From positions 1,550,001 to 1,614,000 of the forward strand of contig OZ251236.1 of NCBI GenBank assembly GCA_965240325.2: 64,000 bases of DNA. Reading direction: 5' to 3'. Origin of the DNA: Rebecca billardiae RCC1528 (lineage: Eukaryota; Haptophyta). The first letter of the stretch is position 1. Each line of letters starts with the position of its first letter. The notes under the pieces were generated by a model that saw only the letters and a program-made list of their open reading frames with translations, was not told where the DNA came from and did no database searches. Of the stretch, positions 28,001 through 35,400 are shown piece by piece. The translations under genes were made by a program, and so were the position numbers.

Positions 28001-28914
28001 GCCTCGCGGGTCAGCGCCGCCCGCACTCGCGCCCCTCCTCGGCATCGTGCGCCGCCATCTCCGCCGCGTCCACCCCGCGTGCGAGCGCAGCAGACGGCGA
28101 GGAGGCGGGTGCGACCGAGGAGGCGGAGGCGGCGATGCGCACGAGCATTAGCGAGGTGCTGCCCACGCCCCCGCCCAGCCCGCCGCCGCCGGGCGGTCCG
28201 GCGTTCTCGTTCAAGACGGGGCAGGTCCCCGCGCCTACCGACCTGCCGCCCGCCGCCGGTCCCGCCGCCGCTGCTGCGGAGGAGGAGGCGGAGGGCGGCG
28301 GTCTGGACGAGCAGACGGTCGCGCTGCTCAAGCTCAAGTTCGAGGCGTTCGACGCGGACGACAACGGCTCGGTGGACGGCACCGAGTTCGGCGCGCTGCT
28401 CGAGTCGCTCGGCTTCCGGCTGCGCCCGCGCCGCGTCAAGCAGCTCGCCTCGGAGCTGGACACCAACGGCAACGGGCTGATCGGCTTCGACGAGCTGTGC
28501 GACTGGTACGAGAAGATGGTCGCGGACGAGGCCGCAAAGGAGGCGCGCCGCGCGGCGGGCTGGCAAGGCCGCGTGCGCCGCGTGCTGCGCAGGCTGACGC
28601 CGCCGCCACTCGTCAAGCTCTTGCTCGCGTGGCTGGCGATGTGGGCCATCTTCGTCGCGCTCGCGCTGCTCGCGGTCGCGTACGCGCTCACGTTTGGCGC
28701 GCAGCAGACGCGCTGGCTCCTCTTCAGCTGGACGTTCGCCGAGGTGCAGACGCTCGGGCTGGAGGAGCCGGTCATCATCGCGATCACCGTGCTCGCGCCC
28801 ATCCTCTTCGACCGGCTGCTCTCGCAGGGCGGCGCGACGGGCGAGGCGATCAACGAGCTGCTCGCGACGACCGTCGCGACGGCCGTCACCGCGATGCACA
28901 ACCTCTGCGGCTGA
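13054..28914 (+). CDS. Giant gene A: FG-GAP / SPPP stalk / TIG / REJ / GPS / polycystin-1-like membrane protein with EF-hands
   Basis: This is an intronless 5286-residue frame. The start is at the signal peptide MRPRKWTLTQAAVLLLAVAP. Residues about 35-424 hold six FG-GAP repeats, with calcium loops such as GDLDGDGVPD and GDVNGDGVPD. Residues 425-2312 are a SPPP stalk. Residues 2313-2433 form a small domain ending NYEPGVEVDDGSC. Residues 2434-2941 are a second Pro-rich part punctuated by five R-x-x-PFPPP motifs. IPT/TIG domains follow from 2942 (SVSPASGDANGGTEVTIGG), then a REJ/PKD-like region from about 3395. The GPS begins near 4270 (CVWWDEG ... CACTHLTDF) with its HL/T site at 4306/4307. 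TM1 is near 4353, an IQ motif MQKYARGRKAR at 4546, and TM2 and TM3 near 4613 and 4649. EF loops DADDNGSVDGTE (5100) and DTNGNGLIGFDE (5136) precede TM4 and TM5. No PLAT domain or channel pore is visible. The head diverges from B and C; the 3' end is nearly identical to B. Confidence 0.85.
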   Translation: MRPRKWTLTQAAVLLLAVAPGTVNAQFVSIEREQKISATSGGLDASSVSAGDELGWKGLAFVGDLDGDGVPDAVAGLHMASSADGAALVLFLRANGTVHTEQRLASGQRGLPVLVSAGKFGAGVAALGDVNNDGVPDVAIGASEAGGGRVYMCFMNADGTVNATEQIGQGLGGFTGTLGSSDLFGQALANAGDLDGDGNLELLVGAPGDSAMYVLFTNSTGTVTSHTKIAAGSGGLVAAPSANDVFGEALAGLGDVNGDGVPDALVGAPGDKDGGNQAGAVYVLMLDATGAVIAEQKITEGLVNPPGGFDRFGFAVSALGDLNGDGVVDCAVGAESTDDGVSNSGSVYILLLTSAGAVLDERKINTLSTDLTAELASGDHLGSALSAADVDADGTVDLLVGAWGDDDGGSDAGAIYLWHLNAWQPPSPPPSPPPPAPPPSPPPAALLPSPPPSPPPSPPPSPPPSPPPSPPPSPPPSPPPSPPPSPPPSPPPPTPPPSPPPSPPPSPPPSPPPSPPPPSPPPSPPPSPPPSPPPSPPPSPPPSSPHPTPPPSPPPTPPPSPPPSPLPRSPPPSPPPAPPPSPPPSPPPPSPPPSPPPSPPPTPPPSSPPSPPPSPPPSPPPSSPPPVPPPSPPPSPPPSRPPSPPPSPPPSPPPPSPPPSPPPSPPPSPPPSPPPPSPPPSPPPSPPPRPPPSPPPPSPPPSPPPSPPPSPPPSSPPSPPPTPPPSPPPSPPPSPPPPSPPPSPPPSPPPLPPPSPPPPSLPPSPPPSPPPSPPPSPPPPGSPPSPPPSPPPTPPPSPPPPGPPPSPPPSPLPGPPPSPPPPSPPPSPPPSLPPSPPPSPPPSPPPPSPPPRPPPSPPPSPPPSPTPPSPPPSPPPSPPPAPPPSPPPPLPPPSPPPSPPPSPPPSPPPPSPPPSPPPSPPPSPSPSTPPPSPPPSPPPSPPPSPPPSPPPSLPPPSPPPSPPPSPPPSPPPLPPPSPPPSPPPSPPPSPPPSPPPSPPPSPPPSPPPPSPPPSPPPSPPPSPPPSPPPPSPPPSPPPSPPPSPPPSPPPPTPPPSPPPTPPPSPPPSPPPPSPPPSPPPAPPPSPPPSPPPPSPPPSPPPSPPPSPPPRPPPSPPPSPPPSPPPSPPPPSPPPSPPPSPPPPPPPSPPPPSLPPSPPPSPPPSPPPSPPPPSPPPSPPPSLPPSPPPSPPPPSPPPSPPPSPPPSPPPSPPPPSPPPSPPPSPPPSPPPSPPPPSPPPSPPPSPPPSPPPSPPPPSPPPSPPPSPPPSPPPSPPPPTPPPSPPPTPPPSPPPSPPPPSPPPSPPPLPPPSPPPSPPPSPPPLPPPSPPPSPPPSPPPSPPPSPPPSPPPSPPPSPPPPSPPPSPPPSPPPSPPPSPPPPSPPPSPPPSPPPSPPPSPPPPTSPPSPPPTPPPSPPPSPPPPSPPPSPPPAPPPSPPPSPPPPSPPPSPPPSPPPSPPPRPPPSPPPSPPPSPPPSPPPPSPPPSPPPSSPPSPPPSSPPPSLPPSPPPSPPPSPPPSPPPLSPPPIPPPSPPPSPPPSPPPPSPPPSPPPSPPPSPPPSPPPPTPPPSPPPTPPPSPPPSPPPPSPPPSPPPAPPPSPPPSPPPPSPPPSPPPSPPPSPPPSPPPSPPPSPPPSPPPSPPPSPPPSPPPSPPPSPPPPSPPPSPPPSPPPSPPPSPPPPSPPPSPPPSPPPSPPPSPPPPSPPPSPPPTPPPSPPPSPPPPSPPPSPPPSPPPSPPPSPPPPSPPPSPPPTPPPSPPPSPPPPSPPPSPPPSPPPSPPPSPPPPSPPPSPPPSPPPSPPPSPPPPSSPPSPPPSPPPSPPPSPPPPSPPPSPPPSPPPSPPPSPPPPSPPPSPPPTPPPSPPPSPPPPSPPPSPPPSPPPAPPPSPPPPSPPPSPPPSPPPSPPPSPPPPSPPPSPPPAPPPSPPPPSPPPSPPPSPPPSPPPSPPPPSPPPSPPPSPPPNPPPSPPPSPPPSPPPAPPPSPPPPSPPPSPPPSPPPSPPPSPPPPSPPPSPPPSPPPVPPPSPPPPSPPPSPPPISPPSPPPSPPPPSPPPSPPPASPPAPPPSPPPPSPPPTPPPSPPPSPPPSPPPPGAPPSPPPSPPPLHPPAPPPSPPPSPPPSPPPQPPPPLPPPSPPPSPPPNPPPSPPPPSPPPAPPPAPPPQPPPSPPPPGLPPSPPPSPPPAPPPRPPPPSPPPNPPPSPPPSPPPNPPPPSPPPSPPPSPPPTPPPPGPPPSPPPAPPPQAPPPPPPTPPPSPPPSPPPSPPPLPPPPSPPRPPPFVPPPLPPSASPPPSAPPPSAPPSPPPLSPPPSPPGSSSYLGLTLDAEPSAYGTQAAQRALADGLASAAAIPAEWVGVVSVSAASVRVVLRVFQPSDPAAPDAAAALQALSAEGLGASLGVGVLVTPEPLVAGCSEPGAANYEPGVEVDDGSCVAHSPPPPASPPSAPPSPPPASPPPSPPPSPPPSPPPPSPPPLLPPPPRVAPFPPPSPPSPPPAPPPSPPPSPPPGAPPAPPPSAPPSAPPSEPPSAPPPAPPPSSPPQPPPRPPPRPPPPSPPPALPPPPRAEPFPPPAPPSPPPRPPPPRPPPSPPPSPPPLPPPPPPGTPPASPPSPPPPPPPHAPPLLPPSPPPSPPPMPPLPSLPPSPPPRPPPPSAPPSPPPPPRTEPFPPPAPPSPPPSPPPSPPPPSPPPSPPPSPPPSPPSPPPLPPPRDPPSAPPSAPPTPPPSPSPRPPPGAPPSSPPMPPPNLPPHAPPPHPPPSPPPGTPPPMPPPSPPPTPPPPSPPPSLPPPPRTEPFPPPAPPSPPPNPPPSPPPQSPPPSPSPPSSPSPPSPPPPPPPTTPPSEPPTTPPAPPPTPPPPPPPPAPPPRPPPVPPTPPPPPRTEPFPPPAPPSPPPSPPPSPPPSSPPPPPPSPPPSPPPGPPPHPPPSSPPPLPPPSPPPPPPPAIRVSVLGGSREGAPLGSDDAALELEGAGFDSLAGGAFGEIQCAFTRADGGGDGGGPLLSGATVLSDARLRCAMPAAASSGAPSAAGAYTVGLALGAVGASTDVDVSGLFGPVSFELYDMAAVSVLELRPPGGPVGGGTAVTLVGSGFAEYGEGQLCCVLGGGGCAAAATLLPPSAAAPTLSRARCVLPPPLGGAAGSVALELSLGGGSADSTTASALPFFAYDPPTLGSVSPASGDANGGTEVTIGGAGFDALAGGALLAVRFGDAPAQPPARVTAGEVVVSTRYGAAGRAQLRVSLNGQQFTPAAAATPPPAGALAFTFVGLHAPVLEGVAFNGAATLMVLRFDAQPTDRAGMGSGVGECSRVLDDDTVALVGGGAAAAAAAPPQCYWTDDSTLVARLSSATLVRAGSEVGVRAGALRPEQCGTPCAAALASAAVRAAIDADAPCGEGVPCPTPVAAVSGPAVLSACPGASLALDGSASSRGGIGPAAFEWRVDPSRSARAASLNARLSALPARTPQLSLGGPGAASPTELGVSGSFVFVLRVTSFLGVPSAPAEWPVSRGDGASPILAIDGAPELRARASEPTLLSGRAELAPCWPPSFEPAMVFSWALEGAAQVGGGANASSSASAGELAAATDVLLARLASARTAVLQLPPHSLAAGWAYDLALTARMAAAPAQASTARVRVRVARQPLRAVIAGGDRRVPSSLRLAVDASASFDPDAPTADGGDGGMPPLSFAWSVANASSLEPVALEPSAANASGALFELAPGTLPPGVYALTVRVSAPGRAPAAASVTVEAVPGAVPTLGFEPLGRRKWPAVFDRNPERLTINARLDAASRALEAAGQARFSYEWSARRVGAAGALEPAGLDLADSERVTTTGAALRTVAIRSGALAPGATYAFRLAVLGGAQPAYTEVRVTINRPPYGGGLEVAPASGVALQTSFALYAAGWAEDDEEDLPLSYAFSHAPLGTDAVAAVAALGAASASASAAALLPAGNRTLTVRVADALGGAAHAHTAVAVAPPGEGAGLLDSVLTRAYAAVATGAAETATQLVSALADALDATPAGGDNATVASATLARLLELTAGAAEASAPTAEARAASASALAAVLEAAPPGAFDASAQTAGLEQVAALASQSAASGVDGPTAAALLRAADAALSADTDADAPLSAAEAEAVGGAATSAVGALAIALLAGAVSGEAPFEAVGKAINVSATRADAGALGNITLPGPGGAGSVGVPASVFGGVPLELLEGGVDVVLWSSARNVHGDPSTQANGTAVASGLVTPVFSVTLYSASAGLALTISDLPDDGRVLIEVPGLDGAGGAGEWGCVWWDEGASAWLDDGCETVVARADDGSLARYCACTHLTDFAGVAVPTDADAARTEVVEFNINTLSLDDAAAAVGVGSGPVLARNPYIFWLVVAMSAGCGLSVALFGARDLRDHARRKERIRRLLASEAGPAGGLPASPAKPAKPSLFQRRAAKLQAEEDALFGGSPWRPAPADAPAAVGTHSRPASSSVPGPRLVAPADGWDAGGRAVRASAPLASISPEGSFAQRQPPQLSPRRGSDGAASRGGAEALGFADRLEARLDDLDDLVDETKRRAALTMQKYARGRKARALVDEASPQFRERKARASDRTRDHSLTKLVRLVGERLSTDHSLLGIWFADPEDAKRAELAQIFWNIAMLGLVITCMLYDASGGPPDASAAPSVSLLSAVLTALLTAALSFPALALFRLLFRWGYGRRSAPLSKRVFATFLRAELAQRERERAPFSTAVKTSVRTGAYLRPALPRKNSDRRGDGGALRAAAPADLELAREFARRASIEAERSSMPSMPGLAPVTLPGMPGRSSPRAKPRPPPPPGMTVRRPGGPRATGQLPPSMAASMAATAAVAAAAGASEGERTDAPAAATAAKPGSLFAPRAVAVPSADAFKQARVTPVPTAGALDPGSFGRHRKSDEDEFEASGSFNQASSERAARRAVAASLSVSLRGTSAHAEAERAAAAEPPSALGLVRDFADVASNRHGRSPHPGSPPLRRDDAPLTPSGLAGQRRPHSRPSSASCAAISAASTPRASAADGEEAGATEEAEAAMRTSISEVLPTPPPSPPPPGGPAFSFKTGQVPAPTDLPPAAGPAAAAAEEEAEGGGLDEQTVALLKLKFEAFDADDNGSVDGTEFGALLESLGFRLRPRRVKQLASELDTNGNGLIGFDELCDWYEKMVADEAAKEARRAAGWQGRVRRVLRRLTPPPLVKLLLAWLAMWAIFVALALLAVAYALTFGAQQTRWLLFSWTFAEVQTLGLEEPVIIAITVLAPILFDRLLSQGGATGEAINELLATTVATAVTAMHNLCG
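14326..19989 (+). repeat. SPPP stalk repeat of gene A
   Basis: 5664 bases encode 1888 residues of SPPP and SPPPP units with occasional T, A, L, G, R, N or V at the Ser position. The plus strand is almost pure C with G, A and few T. The TPPPSPPPTPPP landmark (CGCCCACG or CGCCTACG) recurs at 16200, 16878, 17250 and 17739, so spacing is irregular (678, 372, 489 bases), unlike B and C. Ser-Hyp-type motifs like this are usually heavily O-glycosylated in algal and plant walls; that is inferred here. Confidence 0.93.
20353..21876 (+). repeat. Second Pro-rich segment of gene A with five PFPPP punctuation motifs
   Basis: 508 residues of Pro/Ser/Ala/Arg-rich sequence are interrupted by PPPRVAPFPPPSPPSPPP (near 20485) and four PPPR(A/T)EPFPPPAPPSPPP copies (near 20734, 21034, 21418 and 21685). 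This forms a long-period repeat of roughly 80-130 residues. It lies between the DDGSC domain and the first TIG domain and is conserved in all three paralogues. Confidence 0.85.
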
Positions 28915-29424
28915 GCTTGGATAAACCCAACGGGATTCTCATACCGGCCCAACGGGATTCTCATGGCCTTTGGGCGCCTTATTTTTGGTAGTAACGACAT
29001 GGGTATGGTTTTGATAATTTGTGTAGTGTATAATTCTGTTGATTGGCGCAGCTCCATAACTCCATAAGTAATTCGACAAGGTCGGCTATTAATTCCTCGA
29101 TCAATCAAGGGATGACTATGATAACGTCGTCCTCGACTCCTCGCCGACGACGAGTCGCCGTCGTCGTCGTCGTCGCCTGGTGTACCATACCCTCGTGGAC
29201 CCGCATATCTATCATCCTTGAGTGTATTTCTGGAATACCCCTCACGAACGCTCCAAGTACAGTTTTACTAAGAATAAGAGACGCACACACCTCAGGCAGG
29301 CGAGTACGACGCGCTGGTCATGCTCCTCCAACAACACCTTGGTGCTCGGGCCGCGGCGCGCATTGGGCGCGCCTTGCCGGGCGTGTCGGGTGCCGACGCG
29401 CTCGCACGTCGCCTCCGCCGCCGC
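28915..29424. promoter_or_regulatory. A-B spacer: 3' end of A and promoter/5' UTR of B
   Basis: This 510-base, relatively AT-rich spacer is nearly identical to the B-C spacer, so it belongs to the duplicated unit. It starts with a 17-bp direct repeat (CCCAACGGGATTCTCAT at 28926-28942 and 28948-28964). It carries a GAC/GTC triplet stretch near 29143-29176 that can fold back on itself. An upstream in-frame ATG (29320) precedes the preferred start of B by 105 bases. The TATA position is not clear. Confidence 0.6.
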
Positions 29425-32400
29425 ATGCGTGTGCCACAACCAGTCCTGCTCGCCGCCGTGCTGCTCGCCGCGCTGCCTGCCACGCGAGCGCAGACGAGCC
29501 CGCCGCCCTCTCCGCCACCCAGCCCGCCGCCGTCGCCAACTGCGGTCGTGCTCGGCCAGACGAAGATCTCGGCCACGCAGGGCGGGCTGGCTCAGGCGCT
29601 GCAGGATCGCGACGAATTTGGCACCGCCGTCGCCAGCCTGGGCGACGTCGACGGCGACGGCGTGCCCGACGCGTTTGTCGGCGCGCCGTGGGATGCGATC
29701 AACGCCAACATCGGCGGCGCGGGGTACGTGCTGCTGATGAACGCAGAGGGCACGGTGAAGGCGGAGACGCGCATCGCCGAGCAGGAGGGCGGCTTCACCG
29801 AGTCTTTCTCCGGCCAGGCGCACTTCATCGGCGGCTCGGCCGCCGGCCTGGGCGACCTGGACGGCGACGGCGTGCCGGACATGCTGATGGCGCAGGGCGA
29901 CAAGGCCGGCTCGACGATCTGGACGCTCTTCCTCAACACGGACGGCACGGTCAAGTCGTACGTCAAGATCGCGCCCGGCGAGGGCGACCTCGCAGACCTC
30001 GGCACTGACAAGTTTGGCAACACAGTCGCGGTGCTCGGCGACGTCGACGGCGACGGCGTCGTCGATGCCCTCGTGGGCGCGGGCCGGCGCGACACGCAGT
30101 CGGCCTTCGTCCTCTTCCTGCGCACCGACGGCAGCGCGAAGGGGTACCAGGAGATCTCCGAGGCGGCGGGCGGGCTGGCCGCCTCGCCGTTCGTCAACGG
30201 CACCTGGGGCAACGCCGTGTGCGCGGCCGGTGACGTGAATGGCGACGGCATACCAGACGCGGCCGTGGGCGACGAAAAGTACGAGGACGGCGGACTCAAG
30301 TACGGCGCGCTGTACGTGCTGATGCTCCACCGGAACGGCACGGTGAAGGCGGAGGCGTTCATCAGCAAGGACGAGCTGAGCCTTCTGGCGGCCGGGCACA
30401 AGCTCGGCTCGGCTTGCGAAGGGCTGGGCGACCTCGACGGTGACGGTGTGCCAGACCTGGCGGTGGGCGCGAAAGAGGCTGGCTCCGGCGAGCAGGGCGG
30501 GGTGTTCATTCTGAACCTCAACTCGGACGGCAGCGTGAAGGCGTCGGCTGAGATCAGCCAGGGCGTGGGCGGGCTCAGCGCGAGCGGGCTCGACGAACTC
30601 GACCAGTTTGGCAGCGGCCTCGGCTTCCTGGGCGACCTCGACGGCGACGGCTCCCCAGAGCTGATGGTCGGGGCGCCGTGGGACGATGATGGCTTCAACA
30701 AAGCGGGTGCGGTGTACGTGCTCACGCTCGCCACGCCGCCCTCGTCGCCGAAACCGCCGCCCAGCCCGCCGCCGAGCTCGCCGCCGCCGAGCCCGCCGCC
30801 GAGCCCGCCGCCGAGCCCGCCACCACCATCGCCGCCCCCGAGCCCGCCGCCCAGCCCGCCGCCGCCAAAGGCGCCGCCGAGCCCGCCGCCATCGCCACCA
30901 CCAACGCCACCGCCGAGCCCGCCGCCGAGCCCGCCGCCGAGCCCGTCGCCGCCGAAACCGCCGCCGAGCCCGCCGCCGTCGCCACCACCATCGCCGCCGC
31001 CGAGCCCGCCGCCGAGTCCGCCGCCGTCGCCACCACCATTGCCGCCGCCGAGCCCGCCGCCCAGCCCGCCGCCGCCGAAGCCGCCGCCGAGCCCGCCGCC
31101 ATCGCCACCACCATCGCCACCGCCGAGCCCGCCGCCGAGCCCGCCGCCGAGCCCGTCGCCGCCGAAACCGCCGCCGAGCCCGCCGCCGTCGCCACCACCA
31201 ACGCCGCCGCCAAGCCCGCCGCCGAGCCCGCCGCCGAACCCGTCGCCGCCGAGCCCACCGCCGAGCCCGCCGCCGTCGCCACCACCATCGCCACCGCCAA
31301 GCCCGCCGCCGAGCCCACCTCCGAGCCCGCCGCCGCCGAGCCCGCCGCCATCGCCACCGCCGTCGCCACCGCCGAGCCCGCCGCCGAGCCCGCCGCCATC
31401 GCCACCGCCATCGCCACCGCCGAGCCCGCCGCCGAGCCCGCCGCCGAGCCCGCTGCCCCCGAGCCCGCCGCCGAGCCCGCCACCGTCGCCACCACCATCA
31501 CCGCCGCCGAGCCCGCCGCCGCCGAGCCCGCCGCCGTCGCCGCCGCCAAGCCCGCCACCCTCCCCGCCGCCGTCACCACCACCGCCCACGCCGCCACCAA
31601 GCCCGCCGCCGACACCACCGCCCTCCCCGCCGCCGAGCCCGCCACCGCCGAGCCCGCCACCGAGCCCGCCGCCTGCCCCTCCGCCCAGCCCGCCGCCGAG
31701 CCCGCCACCGCCATCGCCACCACCGTCGCCGCCGCCGAGCCCGCCACCCAGCCCGCCGCCAAGCCCGCCGCCAAGCCCGCCGCCCAGCCCGCCGCCCAGC
31801 CCGCCGCCCAGCCCGCCGCCGCCGTCCCCTCCACCATCGCCACCGCCATCTCCGCCGCCGTCGCCGCCACCCTCGCCGCCGCCGCCATCGCTGCCGCCGA
31901 GCCCGCCGCCGAGCCCGCCGCCGAGCCCGCCGCCGAGCCCGCCGCCGCCGAGCCCTCCGCCGAGCCCGCCGCCGAGCCCACCACCGAGCCCGCCGCCATC
32001 GCCGCCGCCGCCGAGCCCGCCGCCGAGCCCGCCACCATCACCACCGCCGTCGCCGCCACCGAGCCCGCCGCCGCCATCGCCGCCGCCGTCGCCACCGCCG
32101 AGCCCGCCACCGAGCCCGCCGCCATCGCCACCGCCATCGCCACCGCCGAGCCCGCCGCCGAGCCCGCCGCCATCGCCACCGCCGTCGCCACCGCCGAGCC
32201 CGCCGCCGAGCCCGCCGCCATCGCCACCGCCGTCGCCGCCGCCGAGCCCGCCGCCGAGCCCGCCGCCGAGCCCGCCGCCCCCGAGCCCGCCGCCGAGCCC
32301 GCCACCGTCGCCGCCACCATCACCGCCGCCGAGCCCGCCGCCGCCGAGCCCGCCGCCGTCGCCGCCGCCAAGCCCGCCACCAAGCCCGCCGCCGTCACCA

Positions 32401-35400
32401 CCACCGCCCACGCCGCCGCCAAGCCCGCCGCCGACACCACCGCCCTCCCCGCCGCCGAGCCCGCCGCCGCCGAGCCCGCCACCGAGCCCGCCGCCTGCCC
32501 CTCCGCCCAGCCCGCCGCCGAGCCCGCCACCGCCATCGCCACCACCGTCGCCGCCGCCGAGCCCGCCGCCCAGCCCGCCGCCAAGCCCGCCGCCAAGCCC
32601 GCCGCCCAGCCCGCCGCCCAGCCCGCCGCCCAGCCCGCCGCCGCCGTCCCCTCCGCCATCGCCACCGCCATCTCCGCCGCCGTCGCCACCACCCTCGCCG
32701 CCGCCGCCATCGCTGCCGCCGAGCCCGCCGCCGAGCCCGCCGCCGAGCCCGCCGCCGAGCCCGCCGCCGCCGAGCCCGCCGCCGAGCCCGCCGCCGAGCC
32801 CACCACCGAGCCCGCCGCCGTCGCCGCCGCCGCCGAGCCCGCCGCCGATCCCGCCACCATCACCACCGCCGTCGCCGCCACCGAGCCCGCCGCCGCCATC
32901 GCCGCCGCCGTCGCCACCGCCGAGCCCGCCACCGAGCCCGCCGCCATCGCCACCGCCATCGCCACCGCCGAGCCCGCCGCCGAGCCCGCCGCCATCGCCA
33001 CCGCCGTCGCCACCGCCGAGCCCGCCGCCGAGCCCGCCGCCATCGCCACCGCCGTCGCCGCCGCCGAGCCCGCCGCCGAGCCCGCCGCCGAGCCCGCCGC
33101 CCCCGAGCCCGCCGCCGAGCCCGCCACCGTCGCCGCCACCATCACCGCCGCCGAGCCCGCCGCCGCCGAGCCCGCCGCCGTCGCCGCCGCCAAGCCCGCC
33201 ACCAAGCCCGCCGCCGTCACCACCACCGCCCACGCCGCCGCCAAGCCCGCCGCCGACACCACCGCCCTCCCCGCCGCCGAGCCCGCCGCCGCCGAGCCCG
33301 CCACCGAGCCCGCCGCCTGCCCCTCCGCCCAACCCGCCGCCGAGCCCGCCACCGCCATTGCCACCACCGTCACCGCCGCCGAGCCCGCCGCCCAGCCCGC
33401 CGCCAAGCCCGCCGCCCAGCCCGCCGCCCAGCCCGCCGCCCAGCCCGCCGCCCAGCCCGCCGCCGCCGTCCCCTCCGCCATCGCCACCGCCATCTCCGCC
33501 GCCGTCGCCACCACCCTCGCCGCCGCCGCCATCGCTGCCGCCGAGCCCGCCGCCGAGCCCGCCGCCGAGCCCGCCGCCGAGCCCGCCGCCGCCGAGCCCG
33601 CCGCCGAGCCCGCCGCCGAGCCCACCACCGAGCCCGCCGCCGTCGCCGCCGCCGCCGAGCCCGCCGCCGAGCCCGCCACCATCGCCACCACCATCGCCGC
33701 CACCGAGCCCGCCGCCGCCTTCGCCGCCGCCGTCGCCACCGCCGAGCCCGCCACCGAGCCCGCCGCCATCGCCACCGCCATCGCCACCGCCGAGCCCGCC
33801 GCCGAGCCCGCCGCCATCGCCACCGCCGTCGCCACCGCCGAGCCCGCCGCCGAGCCCGCCGCCGAGCCCGCCGCCCCCGAGCCCGCCGCCGAGCCCGCCG
33901 CCGTCACCACCACCATCACCGCCGCCGAGCCCGCCGCCGCCGAGCCCGCCGCCGTCGCCGCCGCCGAGCCCGCCACCCTCCCCGCCGCCGTCACCACCAC
34001 CGCCCACGCCGCCGCCAAGCCCGCCGCCGACACCACCGCCCTCCCCGCCGCCGAGCCCGCCGCCGCCGAGCCCGCCACCGAGCCCGCCGCCTGCCCCTCC
34101 GCCCAGCCCGCCACCGAGCCCGCCACCGCCATCGCCACCACCGTCGCCGCCGCCGAGCCCGCCACCCAGCCCGCCGCCAAGCCCGCCGCCCAGCCCGCCG
34201 CCCAGCCCGCCGCCCAGCCCACCGCCCAGCCCGCCGCCGCCGTCCCCTCCACCATCGCCACCGCCATCTCCGCCGCCGTCGCCGCCACCCTCGCCGCCGC
34301 CGCCATCGCCGCCACCAAGCCCGCCGCCGAGGCCGCCGCCGAGCCCGCCGCCGAGCCCGCCGCCGCCGAGCCCTCCGCCGAGCCCGCCACCAAGCCAACC
34401 GCCGAGCCCGCCGCCATCGCCGCCGCCGCCGAGCCCGCCGCCCAGCCCGCCGCCATCGCCGCCACCGAGCCCTCCGCCGAGTCCCCCACCGCCATCGCCG
34501 CCGCCGTCGCCACCGCCGAGCCCGCCACCGAGCCCGCCGCCATCGCCACCGCCATCGCCACCGCCGAGCCCGCCGCCGAGCCCGCCGCCATCGCCACCAC
34601 CGTCGCCACCGCCGAGCCCGCCGCCGAGCCCGCCGCCATCGCCACCGCCATCGCCGCCGCCGAGCCCGCCGCCGAGCCCGCCGCCGAGCCCGCCGCCCCC
34701 GAGCTCGCCGCCGAGCCCGCCACCGTCGCCACCACCATCACCGCCGCCGAGCCCGCCGCCGCCGAGCCCGCCGCCGTCGCCGCCGCCAAGCCCGCCACCA
34801 AGCCCGCCGCCGTCACCACCACCGCCCACGCCACCACCAAGCCCGCCGCCGACACCACCGCCCTTCCCGCCACCGAGCCCGCCGCCGCCGAGCCCGCCAC
34901 CGAGCCCGCCGCCTGCCCCTCCGCCCAGCCCGCCGCCGAGCCCGCCACCGCCATTGCCACCACCGTCGCCGCCGCCGAGCCCGCCACCCAGCCCGCCGCC
35001 AAGCCCGCCGCCAAGCCCGCCGCCCAGCCCGCCGCCCAGCCCGCCGCCCAGCCCGCCGCCGCCGTCCCCTCCGCCATCGCCACCGCCATCTCCGCCGCCG
35101 TCGCCGCCACCCTCGCCGCCGCCGCCATCGCCGCCACCAAGCCCGCCGCCGAGCCCGCCGCCGAGCCCGCCGCCGAGCCCGCCGCCGCCGAGCCCTCCGC
35201 CGAGCCCGCCACCAAGCCCACCGCCGAGCCCGCCGCCATCGCCGCCGCCGCCGAGCCCGCCGCCCAGCCCGCCGCCATCGCCGCCACCGAGCCCTCCGCC
35301 GAGTCCCCCACCGCCATCACCACCTCCGTCGCCACCGCCGAGCCCGCCACCGAGCCCGCCACCGAGCCCGCCGCCGCCGAGCCCGCCACCGAGCCCGCCG

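Noticed and set aside
29320-29424. Upstream in-frame ATG of gene B (and 47014 for C)
   Set aside because: It adds 35 basic residues before an otherwise good signal peptide and has no counterpart in A.
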